From: Mesocentrotus franciscanus
Taxonomy: Eukaryota; Echinodermata; Echinoidea; Camarodonta; Strongylocentrotidae
Reading direction: 5' to 3'
Assembly (NCBI GenBank): GCA_037976565.1
Contig: CP137668.1
Span: 23,784,251-23,848,250, forward strand
DNA length: 64,000 nt
This document shows, in pieces, positions 11,976-22,315 of the stretch. Below the pieces are notes generated by a model. That model was not told the DNA's origin. It did no database searches and saw only the letters and a list, made by a program, of their open reading frames with translations. Within the stretch, counting starts at the first letter, position 1, and each line of letters begins with the position of its first letter. Position numbers and translations under genes: made by a program.

Positions 11976-12039
11976 CTTGCTTTGGTGGTATTCTATTCCT
12001 TTTTTTTCTCTATCTCTCCTTGGTCTCTCTCTCTCTCGC

Positions 12040-12178
12040 TCTCTCAAATGTCACTCCGACCTCTTTCCATATCTCTTGCATTAAAGAATGGAACAGTTTG
12101 CCTGATGCCATACAAAAAATAGTACAACTCTTTCTAGGTTTAGAATGTTGTCTAAAACGTACCTACTTGAAAGACTGA
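12040..12178 (+). pseudogene. LINE C-terminal remnant
   Basis: The plus-strand frame ends SFHISCIKEWNSLPDAIQ.. and stops at 12178. The pattern (aromatic)-x-x-x-(S/I)-I-K-x-W-N-S-L-P-x-x-I is the usual C-terminal tail of CR1/L2/Rex-type LINE polyproteins. Only about 45 codons remain. Confidence 0.5.
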
Positions 12179-12258
12179 CGGAAAGACTGATTTTCTTTGT
12201 ATCTTAATAATTTCTCATTCTTAAATGCTTTTTGACCACTAAGTAGGTACTTTTCAGT

Positions 12259-12440
12259 GTGCTTGCAGTGTGTGTGTGTGTGCGCGCGTGTGTGAGAGTA
12301 TTTGTGTGCTCTATATTCTGTAGCTTAGTATTTCCATCCCTTGTATATACGTTAAATTCTTTTTATTCACCTTGCCATATTGTTAATGTATGTATTCTGT
12401 TGACTATATGGCCCCGTGTGTGTGTGTGTGTGTGTATTGG
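12259..12440. repeat. GT-rich microsatellite tracts
   Basis: There are (GT)n runs near 12268-12295 and 12416-12435, separated by unique AT-rich sequence. They are of no evident function. Confidence 0.8.
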
Positions 12441-12477
12441 GTTTTTACAGACGTGTATCAATCAGATATGATTATTT

Positions 12478-12607
12478 ACGTCTGGGGACCGACCTTTAAC
12501 GTCACCATCCGAAATACGTGACTCAGTTTCGAACCTGCGTCCTCGGCTGAATCAGTTTGTAACTTCCACTGTTAGCTGGATTACAGGCGCACGCCACAAC
12601 GCCTAGC
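12478..12607 (-). mobile_element. Putative 7SL-like SINE
   Basis: Read on the minus strand from 12607, the first 35 bases (GGCGTTGTGGCGTGCGCC, then TGTAATCCAGCTA) follow the Alu-domain 5' end of SRP (7SL) RNA, including the TGTAA turn. About 72 bases from the start comes GCAGGTTCGAAAC, a Pol III B-box, at the spacing seen in 7SL-derived SINEs. The 3' half (GTGACGTTAAAGGTCGG) is not 7SL. Upstream on that strand lies an (AAGCT)n run. A chimera with a tRNA-type SINE, or chance similarity over a short stretch, cannot be excluded. Confidence 0.45.
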
Positions 12608-12821
12608 TTAGCTTAGCTTAGCTTTTAAAGGGGTCCTTAAACCATTCATTTTAAGATGTAATCAAGTTAAAATATGTTGAATAATGTACTATTACCAGTC
12701 TCTTTTTTATGTAAAAAATTATATCATGTTTTTTGTGGTTTTGAATCAAATTAAGTTGAACTTAATCTTGAACTCTCCCTCCATGACCCAAACAGGGAGA
12801 TGTAATACCATAATACAGTGA

Positions 12822-12890
12822 AACCTGTCTATCAGAAAGACCACCCAAGGGAGACAAGAAAAGTGGGCAAGTGGTCTTTATGTACAGGTT
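12822..12890. repeat. Hairpin-forming repeat
   Basis: AACCTGT..AAAGACCAC on the left pairs with GTGGTCTTTATGTACAGGTT on the right around a purine-rich middle. It looks like a short interspersed inverted-repeat element. No coding content. Confidence 0.5.
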
Positions 12891-12959
12891 CCTTTAGTAC
12901 ATGGTTCTAGAGAGAATCAGACTCCCTACCTTCAGTAAATAATAATGAACATAAGATAT

Positions 12960-13247
12960 AACATAAGATTTGAAAGAAGACCAGATTAAGATGTGTGTTG
13001 TGATGCTGGTGAGAATATATTCATTGAGGTATATGATGAAAAGAAATATATAGCTGGTATTATGTATAGACCATCCCACCAAGCAGTACTGACTTTTATG
13101 AATGATATACAAGCACCACTGAATGTTATCATGACCACGAGGAAGGAAAGTATTATTATAGGTGACTTCAATGCTGTTCTATTAAAACTTGATTTTATCA
13201 CATATGTTAAAGAATTGATTGATTGGTTTATTTCATTTTCTTACTGA
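12960..13247 (+). pseudogene. LINE AP-endonuclease fragment
   Basis: The plus-strand frame contains AGIMYRPSHQAVLTFMNDI and, about 20 codons later, ESIIIGDFNAVLLK. The pairing of (G)(I/V)(I/M)YRPP and GDFN is the core of the APE-type endonuclease of CR1/L2/Jockey LINEs. The domain is incomplete. The same piece, with a different deletion, is at 30470-30790, so it predates the unit duplication. Confidence 0.7.
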
Positions 13248-13871
13248 CTTCAATTTTGATCAATTAAAGCTTGATAATATATCGTATTTTAAGAATTCAT
13301 TGATAATTTTTTCACTTTCAATTGTAGTAATATAATATAATTAACTTACTTTTAATTATTTCAATCTCATTTTATGTGTCGTAAAAGGGGATTAGCCTTG
13401 ACAATGGTTTCACTATTCCCTCACATAAACTGCACTTCATCCTTCTTTCTGTATTTGTCATGTCAGCTATACATGTATGTATATGTATCTTTTTTTATAT
13501 TGTATATACATATGTCATATTGTAGGTTTATTATTAAATTGCTATACTTTTTATTTTTTTGATGTTTTAGAGAGATGTGAAATAAACTGTATTGAAAACT
13601 TTTTTTAAAATCGACAATAAAGGACTCGATTAAAATATTCTGATGACAATGAAGAAAAGCATTTATAAAGCAACGCTGTACAGAAAATAACACAAAAACA
13701 CACCCGTACGCACCCCGCACACACAGTAAACATAAAGGCTGAAATGAAAATGAAGCGTCATAAATCTCAAGCAGAATCATGTGACGAATTCTATCGACAC
13801 TTTAAACATAAATGGAAAATGCCGAAAATGCATTGGCATTCGATCAAATTGATTCAAATCGATTCTGAAAG
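13248..13871. other. Segment Q, forward copy in unit 2 (first part)
   Basis: Non-coding sequence from about 13375 (GACAATGGTTTCACTATTCC) is matched at 32290-32810. From about 13570 its reverse complement appears in part at 45885-46030. It is split from its continuation at 15094 by a 1.2-kb insertion. Confidence 0.6.
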
Positions 13872-15093
13872 TGAAGGTTCATTGAAATTTGGAGAAAAAA
13901 GGCAAATCACAGCTCTACAGATTGCTGAGAACATCAACAAAATGACTAAAGTACTTTTAAGCCCTCAATATTGTGAGGAATAAATTAAATGCAATTTTGA
14001 TACCCTTTCCAAAACTCACTCACAAAGTGAAATGACGGCGTTATTTACATGCGATAAAATGACGTCACACTATGAACAACCTACAATCACACATTCGGGA
14101 CAATGTTGGATACCCATTGCAATTTTTAGATATTATGGGTTAACGTTGTTTGTATATTTACCGCCAGTGGTGATATTTCCTTTATTTTAGGCACTTTGAA
14201 TGAGATACACTGAATAAATAATACTGTCTACAAATGTGTGTTCGATTTTATGTTATTTACCGTCACATTTGAGCATAAAAATCGGAAAAATAATCACATA
14301 TTCTGAAGGCAGCTCAGCGTGTAAGTGTCGGATCTGGGAGTGCCTAGGACATTTTGCATGCTGACCTAACGACTCTTCTGCAGCAAAATAGGCGACAAAT
14401 TTACATATAATTGTCCAGATATTCATTACGAAAATGTCTGATTAGGCCGATTAGTTTAGATTTTTGATAGATAAATGGGGAAAGTGGAAGTCGAGAGAAG
14501 ACTTAGATCAGTCCGGTTCGCGATTCACAGCTAGCTCAAGCGCCGGGCCGGCTGGCTGTGATATGCTGGCAAGCAAGCTGTGCTGGATGCAGGCAGGTTG
14601 TACGTACGTACGCGTAGATACTGCACAGACGGGCCTACGCTTTATACCTGAACGTGAACGCTACATCGACGTATTTGGGAGTTATAAAATTGATTAGACT
14701 TAGAGCTAAGATTAAGAACCTTCTTCTATCTCCTCAAAACTCAAATCAAGTATGTTTTCGTCCATATCGATATTTCCAGGGTGACTTTGATGAAGGTAAA
14801 CAGTCAATGCAATACATATGTGAATTGCACGCAAACTGCATCGCGCACCGTCGCCAATCATTTCAGCTGAGCGGCCCATTGTACTCATTGTTCATTTTGC
14901 TACGTCACTCAAAAATCAGCTGACTTACGATGTTTTCGGGGTCTCGAGTGGGGTGATATTTCGTCAAGTTTAATCAACTTTTATAATTTTCGCACGAATT
15001 TACAAGTTACACAAATGTGATAGTTTTACTCAGTGTAATATTCCGATAGCAATGATACCAAATTCAGTCAATTTTAAAATCAATGAACCTTCA
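13872..15093. mobile_element. 1.2-kb TIR element splitting segment Q
   Basis: It begins TGAAGGTTCATTGA and ends TCAATGAACCTTCA, a perfect 14-base inverted pair. It is bordered by CTGAAAG on the left and CTTGAAAG on the right, a near-duplicate of the target. In units 2 (inverted copy) and 3 the surrounding text is continuous across this point. No transposase is visible; open frames at 14464-14923 have no recognisable similarity. It is a non-autonomous DNA element of unknown superfamily; the 7-8 base duplication is compatible with hAT. Confidence 0.7.
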
Positions 15094-16256
15094 CTTGAAA
15101 GATAAGATCAATTGATAAAATTTATTACAAAATGGTGACGTTTTTTTTGGTGTGCAAATGGTAAAAAAGATGTTAATGATAAGGTTGTACAATATTCATA
15201 TTTTATTTGTAATCATTTTTTAATTATGATACCATTTCTGATGTAACAAAAGATGTTTTGTAAACACATTATCATAGATTTTTTTTTTTTACTGAGGATG
15301 GACCTCTTGCAAGTGCTTTCATAAATCTGATAGATAAGTCGTAATGGTGAGCATAGTATTTGAAATAGACTGCAAATGTGACAGATCTTAATGTGTAAAA
15401 CCATGCATAGATATTGGATTAATAAGTCATTGACGTCAACAGTTTAGACATACAGTAAAAATTACATTGCTTTTTTTATACGTCATCTGCTCTGATATAA
15501 TTATTACATTGCATTTAATATAATATTGTAAATAATAAGAAAAAATACAAACTGCCAAAGAGACCGACATTGTCGGTTTTGTGAACCCTTTGATATCTCT
15601 TCTGAGAGATCAATAGTCCGGCGGCTCATGAGACCGGAAATTTAAAACTCGTGTGCCTTCTGACAACTTTTGTTAATGGCTAAACAACGACCCACTTTTA
15701 AAGTGGGTCGTTGTTTTGGTGAGCCTTTAACAAAAGTATTAGTCATTCTTACCTTATAGGCCTATGTCTCTTAGTTTTATCGGTCTCGTGAGCTGTCGAT
15801 CTTATGGGTCGTCGGAGGAATGTCGGTATCCTAATTTCCCTATATATATATCTGCAATCCACTACTTTTGTACAAAATACATTTATTAATGATCGAATAG
15901 AGGTACTCACATCAATCGTTCACAGTAATATCTGCCTATATAAAGAACATGTTCTGAAATTATTCAGCCCTCCACTCTTTTTTTAATGTAGAATAAAGGT
16001 ATTTACATCAACCATTCATAGTAATACATATATGCCTTCCCCCCAAAAAATAGAACATGTTCTGAACTTATTCTGCCCTCAACTATTAAAAAAAATAGGG
16101 AATAAAGGTATCCACATCAGCCATTCACTTTAATCAGGGTTGAGCTGTGCACCAAAATGTTGCAATTTATTTCAACGGAATGTTTAAAAGTGATATAAAT
16201 TGATATAATAGACAAAGATATTAAATGTTGTTAGTTTTGTAATTTTCATAGCACTA
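15094..16256. other. Segment Q, forward copy in unit 2 (second part), and GPCR 3' flank
   Basis: This matches 33880-34370 plus 36070-37375 in unit 3, and its first 0.9 kb matches the inverse of 22540-23410 and 45070-45900. Non-coding. The repeated 'GAACATGTTCTGAAATTATT' blocks near 15945 and 16050 form a short tandem series that is also present at 36750-36990. The receptor 3' end lies just beyond. Confidence 0.65.
15667..15736. repeat. Local palindromic duplication
   Basis: A sequence present once in the other Q copies is here followed at once by its own reverse complement. The inner arms (AAACAACGACCCACTTT and its complement, 17 bases each) are perfect around one T, and similarity continues to CTTTTGTTAA / TTAACAAAAG on the outside. 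Confidence 0.85.
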
Positions 16257-17473
16257 TTAACTTCTAGCATAACACTTTCTGGTATCGCATTTGCATCGAT
16301 GCAGCTGCAGAAAGTAACGAAAGTTCTTACGATAGTGCACGCTGAGAGCGGCATATATGATTGGATTAATGGTTGAGTTGCACCACGCTAAGACTTCGGT
16401 GACCTCCCAAATGACATCGGAAACGCATTCGGATCCACAGATTGCAAAGACCACGCTCATAATCTTGAAAGGTAACCAAAATAGAGTAAAACATCCAGTG
16501 AGTATGGTTAAAACGATGGCTGCTTTTCGATGCCTAGCGAGTGTCATTTTCTCCTTTTTCATGCTTCTTGCTAATTCACTGTAGTCAGGCACCCTTCTTT
16601 TCGGTCGAGACCCGATCGGGTTATTGGTTGCATTCATGGTGTTTTGAGGCTTGACTTCGTCGGCTTGTTCAAGGCATGCCAACCCTTCAGAAGGTGTGTA
16701 ACGACAGGATGATTCAGTGGTAAATTGTTCAATGGATTGAGTTGGAGGCTTTTTGTTGCTGTATGGAGGGCTGAAACGTCTACCCTTCGCTCTCTTGTAG
16801 ATGTTGATGTATACGGAAACATTCATTGCGATCGCAATGGAAATTAAGATGCTGTATGGAATTAAATTGATCAATAGAGGCGCAAAACGTGTGTAATTAA
16901 ATTCCATTCTGCAGGTTACTTCATAATCAATGGCTTTCTTTCCTTAATAGGACCCCAGGCGAATGCAATCAAGGACCAGTAGATAACCACGATTGTCCAA
17001 CAGGAAATGAGGATACGTCCTACACGTTTCTTCGTCTGGTAGGTATAATACTCAATGCCTAACCTGACTAGAGTGTAGCGATCCCAGCTGATCAGGACGA
17101 TGGTGATAATGGACATCCAACACACTGTGACATCCAGGATGGTCCATAATTTGCAGATGATCTCACCATATGGCCAGAACCCATGTATAAACCTTGAAAG
17201 ATTGAAGATCAGGCTGAAGGCACCGACAATCAAATCCGTAATGGCGAGATTTAAAATTAAGAGATTGGCCACTTTTTCACGTATGCGTGGATCTCGACAA
17301 TAAGCCATGATCACAAAGATGTTGCCAACAACTGTTACTGTGATTATGGCAGCAACAATCAAAGATATTATCACAAGTCCAGCTTGTGAATAGAGTTGCT
17401 GGCTACCGGTTGTAGTCATCATCATTTTCACAGTTGTATTGGTGCTGAAATCCATTTCATTTTCTCTGTCCAT
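16257..17473 (-). pseudogene. Aminergic-type GPCR, copy 2, one-base frameshift
   Basis: This is the same receptor as copies 1 and 3. The N-terminal half is open from the ATG at 17471-17473 (MDRENEMDF) through TM4 to a stop at 16916 after PIKERKPLIMK. The C-terminal half is open from about 16907 (MEFNYTRF) to the stop at 16257-16259, through TM5-TM7 (LFWLPFKI, NSTINPIIYA). Alignment with copy 3 shows one missing base in 'GGCTTTCTTTCCTTAATAGG' near 16940-16950, in extracellular loop 2 just before the conserved Cys. Everything else is intact, including DRY and NPxxY, so the break is young or is a sequencing error. The intracellular loop keeps the 8 codons missing in copy 1. Confidence 0.85.
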
Positions 17474-18010
17474 GGTTGTCAGGTCTTGTAAGAGTGCAAA
17501 TATAAAAATGAATAGCTGATCTTAAAATACGCTTTTACAGTCTAGACGCGTTAGGTTTGAGGAGGTAACGTACACTAATTATTTTTTTAATTTTTCAGGT
17601 TTGAGGCCAAGTGTTCCCTAGAAAAATGCCTCGTTGGCAGAATGCTAATTGAAAGTTTAAAAAGTAGTTCTTGAGCAGTAAGTCCGCTGTTTACGAAGAT
17701 ATCCCTTTTGATAATATGATATTTTTGTTCACATCCCTTAATACTATCTGATCATCCAAGCAACCGCACCATTTTCCGCATTCAATTAATTGCAAACATG
17801 CAATACTTTATAGTTAAAACCGTCACTACTTCTTGGCCCATGAAAACAGGAAAATAGAAGAAATTTTCGAAGATCGGCCCTTGAAGCGCAGTATCTTCTG
17901 ACAGCATACTCAGACATGACGTTTAATAGTCGCTCCTGTATTTCTTGACAATAGGAAATATCCATGGTCATTCCAAAGAGCCAGTCAACATACAGCTGCA
18001 ATACAAAAAG
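17474..18010 (-). promoter_or_regulatory. Conserved 5' flank of GPCR copy 2
   Basis: It corresponds to 1101-1860 and 38597-39165, with TATTTTAAGA close to the start and the end marker CAGCTGCAATACAAA. Here the half-CRE reads TAACGT. About 0.9 kb that follows in unit 1 is missing after 18010. Confidence 0.35.
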
Positions 18011-18690
18011 TGAAAGAGAAACTGAAATGTAACCTTCATAAATTTAAACAAAACGTTCGAGTGAGTGTCAATGACAGCTCTTTATGCATTATCAGCGGAT
18101 GTAGATCGGTAATTAAGACATCTATGAATAGTACTTTACGAATGACCATGAATGACCAACATCCTCTTTTTGACGGTGAATATGAGTTTTCGTTTCGGAA
18201 AATATCTCGCCGTTGTTTATTTCCTTATAAAGAATTTGTTGAAAGTGTAATTGAGATGCTGGATTGAGAAAGTTTGCCCGAATTTGCCATCTCATCTTGA
18301 TTACATATTTTGAGCGTACAGCGAGAAGACAGATATTCATACATTGAATACATTGAATATTTATAGGCCTCATTTTTAACGTAATTCATTTATATGCAAA
18401 AGGCAAAAAATCCGTTAGCTGCAGATAATCTATGTCCATATTGCCAACAATAAACGGAAACATGTTCACATAATTATATCCTTTGATTGTATGAAAGTTA
18501 AGTTTTTTGTGGCAGGAAGTAACTTTAGCGTTTGATTTAAAAGAGGTTTAAAAATGCTTTGTCATGATATTTTTTTCGGCGTTGCGGGAAATTCCAGTAG
18601 GAAAAGAAATTGGAATTCTACATTGCATTTATATTTCTAGACAGGACGGGAATAACCCGACGCTTAAAGATCCTCAAAAGGAAAAAACGA
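18011..18690. other. Unit 2 non-coding flank
   Basis: Duplicated intergenic DNA corresponding to about 2790-3410 and 44330-44700. No gene is seen. Confidence 0.65.
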
Positions 18691-20713
18691 AATTGTTTCG
18701 CTGAGCGAAATTTATTTTGTGATTTTTTTTTAGTAGGTTGAAAATCTTAGAGGAGATTTTCAGAGTGCAGTTTGTTTGTTCTATAAGATGAGGAAAAAGG
18801 TTCATTTTGTTCATTATAATAACAGAAAAGCTAGATATTCATTCTCTTTCAGCCTCAAGGAAGCATTTAGGTTTTATAGAAGGTGAATTGGCAATTTAAA
18901 CATTGTCAGTATCTGTTGTTTCAATGATAAATGTTTTTATAGTGGGATTCAAATTGGCCTTTACTTTGAGTGTTTGTTAGTTCAAGGACACCTTAAATTC
19001 GACTTCGACAATTAGGGTTGCCATTTTAGACACTTGATCGTGGAGTTTGTCGAGCGTCAAGTCACTGGGGATGAGCTCTCCAGTTTTCCCAGTTTTCCCC
19101 GTTTTGTCCTGTTATGCATGGACACTAGTGAGCCCAGTGTTTCGGCAGTAAATTGCTTAGTCAGGTTCCGGCCAAAGACGTGAGTTTCTGATATAAAGAT
19201 AAAGTTATGCTAAATGTGTAAAATGAGATGTTGACTTTCATTCGTTCAACTTCAGTAAACATTAAAACGCATGTGTGAAAGTGAAACTTATACGTACGGT
19301 ACTATGCCAGTGACATTACTGTAGAATAATTAGAATTTGTTGCCGTTTTGGCGTAGAGTAAAAGTGGATAAATGTAAAGGGAAATAAGAGAAAATGTCCA
19401 TAATTTAGATGAGTTTTGATCAATTTATATTGACCTGCATTCGGTTTATTTAGTCAGTGCAAGTGAAGTTTTGCTTTGAAATATTGATGTAGATTTTGGA
19501 TAATGTAATTTACAAGCAAGTAGTTTGCACTTTGCAGCGTGTTCATGTGGACCTAATCAAGTATGCGCAAAGCAAAAGCCAAGCTTTAGACATGAGGCTA
19601 TGCAGTGAAAGTAGTCTTCATTTTTTTGAGTTATCTTTATAACATAATCAGAGAGTTATGAATTATTGGTTTGTGAAGACAAATTTAGTGTAGTTTTGAT
19701 AAAGGAAGTTAGTCAAACTTTAATGTGAATTATTAAGAACAAGTGTTGACTAACAGATTGGGTTGATATTTTGGAAGGATGTGATTAAACACGTATAGTA
19801 AGAGAGGGTGTGAGGCGGGGGCGTCGCCTCGTAGCCCCAAAATAATTTAGAAGGTAATATAACATTGATTTGTTGTTGTACAAATGCCATTTTTGGTACA
19901 GGGCTTCCTTAGGACCTACTGAACGATATAAGGATAGGAGCCCCGGCAAGAATATCATATAAGGGTGTTGGGCGGGGGCGTCGTCTCGTAGCCCCCAAAT
20001 AATTTATAAGGTAATATAACATTGATTTGTTGTTGTACAATTGCCATTTTTGGTACAGGGCTTCCTTAGGACCTACTGAACGATATTAAGGTAGGAGCCC
20101 CGGCAAGAATATCATATACGGTCCTAAGGAAGCCCTGTACCAAAAATGGCATTTGTACAACAACAAATCAATGTTATATTACCTTCTAAATTATTTGGGG
20201 GCTACGAGGCGACGCCCCCGCCCCACACCTTTATATGATATTTTTTGCCGAGGGCTCCTACCCTAATATCGTTCAGTAGGTCCTAAGGAAGCCCTGTACC
20301 AAAATGGCATTTGTACAACAACAAATCAATGTTATAAAATTATTTGGGGGCTCCAAAAAGTCACCCCCGCCCCCACACCCTTAAATTGAAGATTTTGCCG
20401 GGGGCTCTTAACCTAATATCGTTTAGTAGGTCCTAAGGAAGCCCTGTACCAAAAATGGTGCTTTTATCCGGCAAGCAACGATAATCGATAAATTTGACGC
20501 TAAGTCACCTGACTAAAAGAAGAAAACAAAGGAAACTTTAATCGTGCAATACTTATTAATTTATTGTATTTTTGTGCATCTGATTTTCATTAAAGATTGA
20601 ATTGTGTGTGTGTCTTCATACTCTTCACTCTGCATCATTGAGGAAGCTAATAAAGACTCAGTAATCCCATTTCGAGTTTGGAACTTTTGCAGTTTATTTC
20701 ATGGTCAGCGTAC
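18691..20713. mobile_element. Unit-2-specific 2-kb insertion, possibly LTR-derived
   Basis: Units 1 and 3 read straight through 'GGAAAAAACGATATAAAAC'; in unit 2 it is split by 2.0 kb. The right end has AATAAAG at about 20651, then a short stretch ending TTTCA and TGGTCAGCGTACCGG. That resembles a polyadenylation signal, LTR end (CA) and primer-binding site (TGG..) of an LTR retroelement. A left end starting TGTTTCGC fits an LTR, but no clean target duplication or internal genes are visible. It carries the inverted repeat array at 19805-20458. Confidence 0.4.
19805..20458. repeat. Head-to-head tandem repeat array (long palindrome)
   Basis: A repeat of about 160-170 bases occurs twice in one direction (from 19805 and about 19967) and then at least twice inverted (from 20119 and about 20283). 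Each holds GGGCTTCCTTAGGACC, TGTTGTTGTACAA and GCGGGGGCGTCG, or the complements. The turning point is near 20118. The DNA could fold into a stem of over 300 base pairs with few mismatches. Confidence 0.9.
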
Positions 20714-21508
20714 CGGATATAAAACAAAAATACATCGGGGATTCATTAACAGCAATGGGGTCACATTAGATTAACTAGAGTAATTACTACTAGTAATTCA
20801 TCCCCCGCAACAACCACAGTAGTCGGGTTGTAAAACAATGATATTGAAGAAAAAAGCAATTGGAATTAAAACAGCAGCTTCAGCTTCTCTCTTCTCTCCT
20901 CTCTCCCTTTAGTGTAACTGGGTGTGTGGGAAGTGCCCTTGTATAAACCTTTGAATATATTGGGGGAGGGGATGGGGATTCATTTTATTCTACACCTTAA
21001 TATTTTCTTCATGATTAATATTTGTTTTAAACTTTCTGCTTGTATGTATGACTCGATTTTTCTTTTCCTGAAGTAATTTGAATGAAATTGTACTGGTGTA
21101 TATTTTGTAATTTATTCTATGTTTTTTATTTTAGGAATATGTTGTAAGGTAAAAAAGATGATGTTGCAAAATAATCTTAGCTGAATACTGATGATGGTAA
21201 ATTGAAGTCTCTTTTACTCTCATAATCTTCCCATACCCATTCATGACTTTTAAGGAAAGAAAAAGCACTTCTCTATATATTTGGAATTGGGTCGCGCGGA
21301 GAAACGGGTAATTAAACTATTTCGTTTTATACACCCCTGTAATAAAAGAGTAAAATTTAGTGAAGTTATGTTGCTTGCTGTTCTGAAATGTTTTCATAAA
21401 GCACTTACGGGTTCAAGCAACGCATTACTAAACTTCAATCACTTAAGTTTCTTTCCTTCAAAAGATCTAAACGTGTTTTTCTAATGGATGATGCTTATGA
21501 TGTATATC
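20714..21508. other. Unit 2 non-coding flank
   Basis: It corresponds to 3415-4222 in unit 1 and starts with ATACATCGGGGATTCATTAA. Only the first part (to about 44810) is present in unit 3. No gene is seen. Confidence 0.65.
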
Positions 21509-21917
21509 CAGGGACGGCGGAGCGACTTCCAAAGTGGGGGGACCAACAAAAATTAAAAACTTTCTGGAGAAAAAAGGGCACCTACAAAGGAAAATATCAA
21601 AGTGAAAATATACAATTTTGTAAGCATTGGTATATACCCCTACATTGTGATTACATTGTTAGGGATGATTTCAATATTTGTTTCTCTTTAGAGAAGGGGA
21701 AAGGGATTTTTTATGGGGGCACTTATCATTAGCAAAGGGGCACTTATTAAAAAGGATAAGGGGCACATGTGAAAATAAAATGGGCACTTTTAATATCAGA
21801 GGTGAAAAGGAGAAGGGGCACTTCTTACAAAGTTAAAGTGCCACTCGTCCTATGTAAAAGGGGGCACTTTGGGGTACTTGAAAAGGTGGGGCACTGTGCC
21901 CCGGAGGGCCGTCTCTG
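21509..21917. mobile_element. Short hAT-like non-autonomous element, unit 2
   Basis: Counterpart of 4223-4563. It begins CAGGGACGGC and ends GGCCGTCTCTG and is flanked by TGTATATC and TGTATATA (7 of 8 equal), the 8-base duplication length of hAT elements. Inside are several 'GGGGCACTT' repeats, more than in unit 1. Confidence 0.65.
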
Positions 21918-22315
21918 TGTATATAACATATAGTAGTGTTCACAACCATAATGGTCAAAGAATTTTTTCTCCAACTAACGCGATTGATTATAAGAAGAAA
22001 ATGAACTTGCACGTATGGTAATCGATCCTACTTAACGCCGAATGTAGTATTGTACATATCAAAACTTGACAGAACCACTGCAATTGCGTAGAAATGCCCT
22101 TCGATTTCATAGAAATAAAGATATTCTTAAAAAAATACCACCGTGTAGTCAATGCTCAGAACCATTGGAAAATATGCAAGCACATGTTTGACATTCTATA
22201 ACAATTTCTGACATTACCCAGAAGCCAATTTGGCTTCAATAATGACTGAAAGGAACCCTTTCTCCCGTTCAAAGTCATATGCCAGGTATCAATTTTCCTG
22301 ACCGTATTTCAAATA
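21918..22315. other. Unit 2 non-coding flank
   Basis: Matches 4564-4930 of unit 1 (CAGAAGCCAATTTGGCTTCA). No gene is seen. Confidence 0.6.

Noticed and set aside
12993..13247. A host gene with an endonuclease-like fold
   Set aside because: The YRP..GDFN spacing and the second decayed copy at 30470-30790 identify it as LINE debris.
14464..14923. 77- and 89-codon frames in the 1.2-kb TIR element as a transposase
   Set aside because: They overlap in different frames, are short and show no DDE or zinc-finger pattern.
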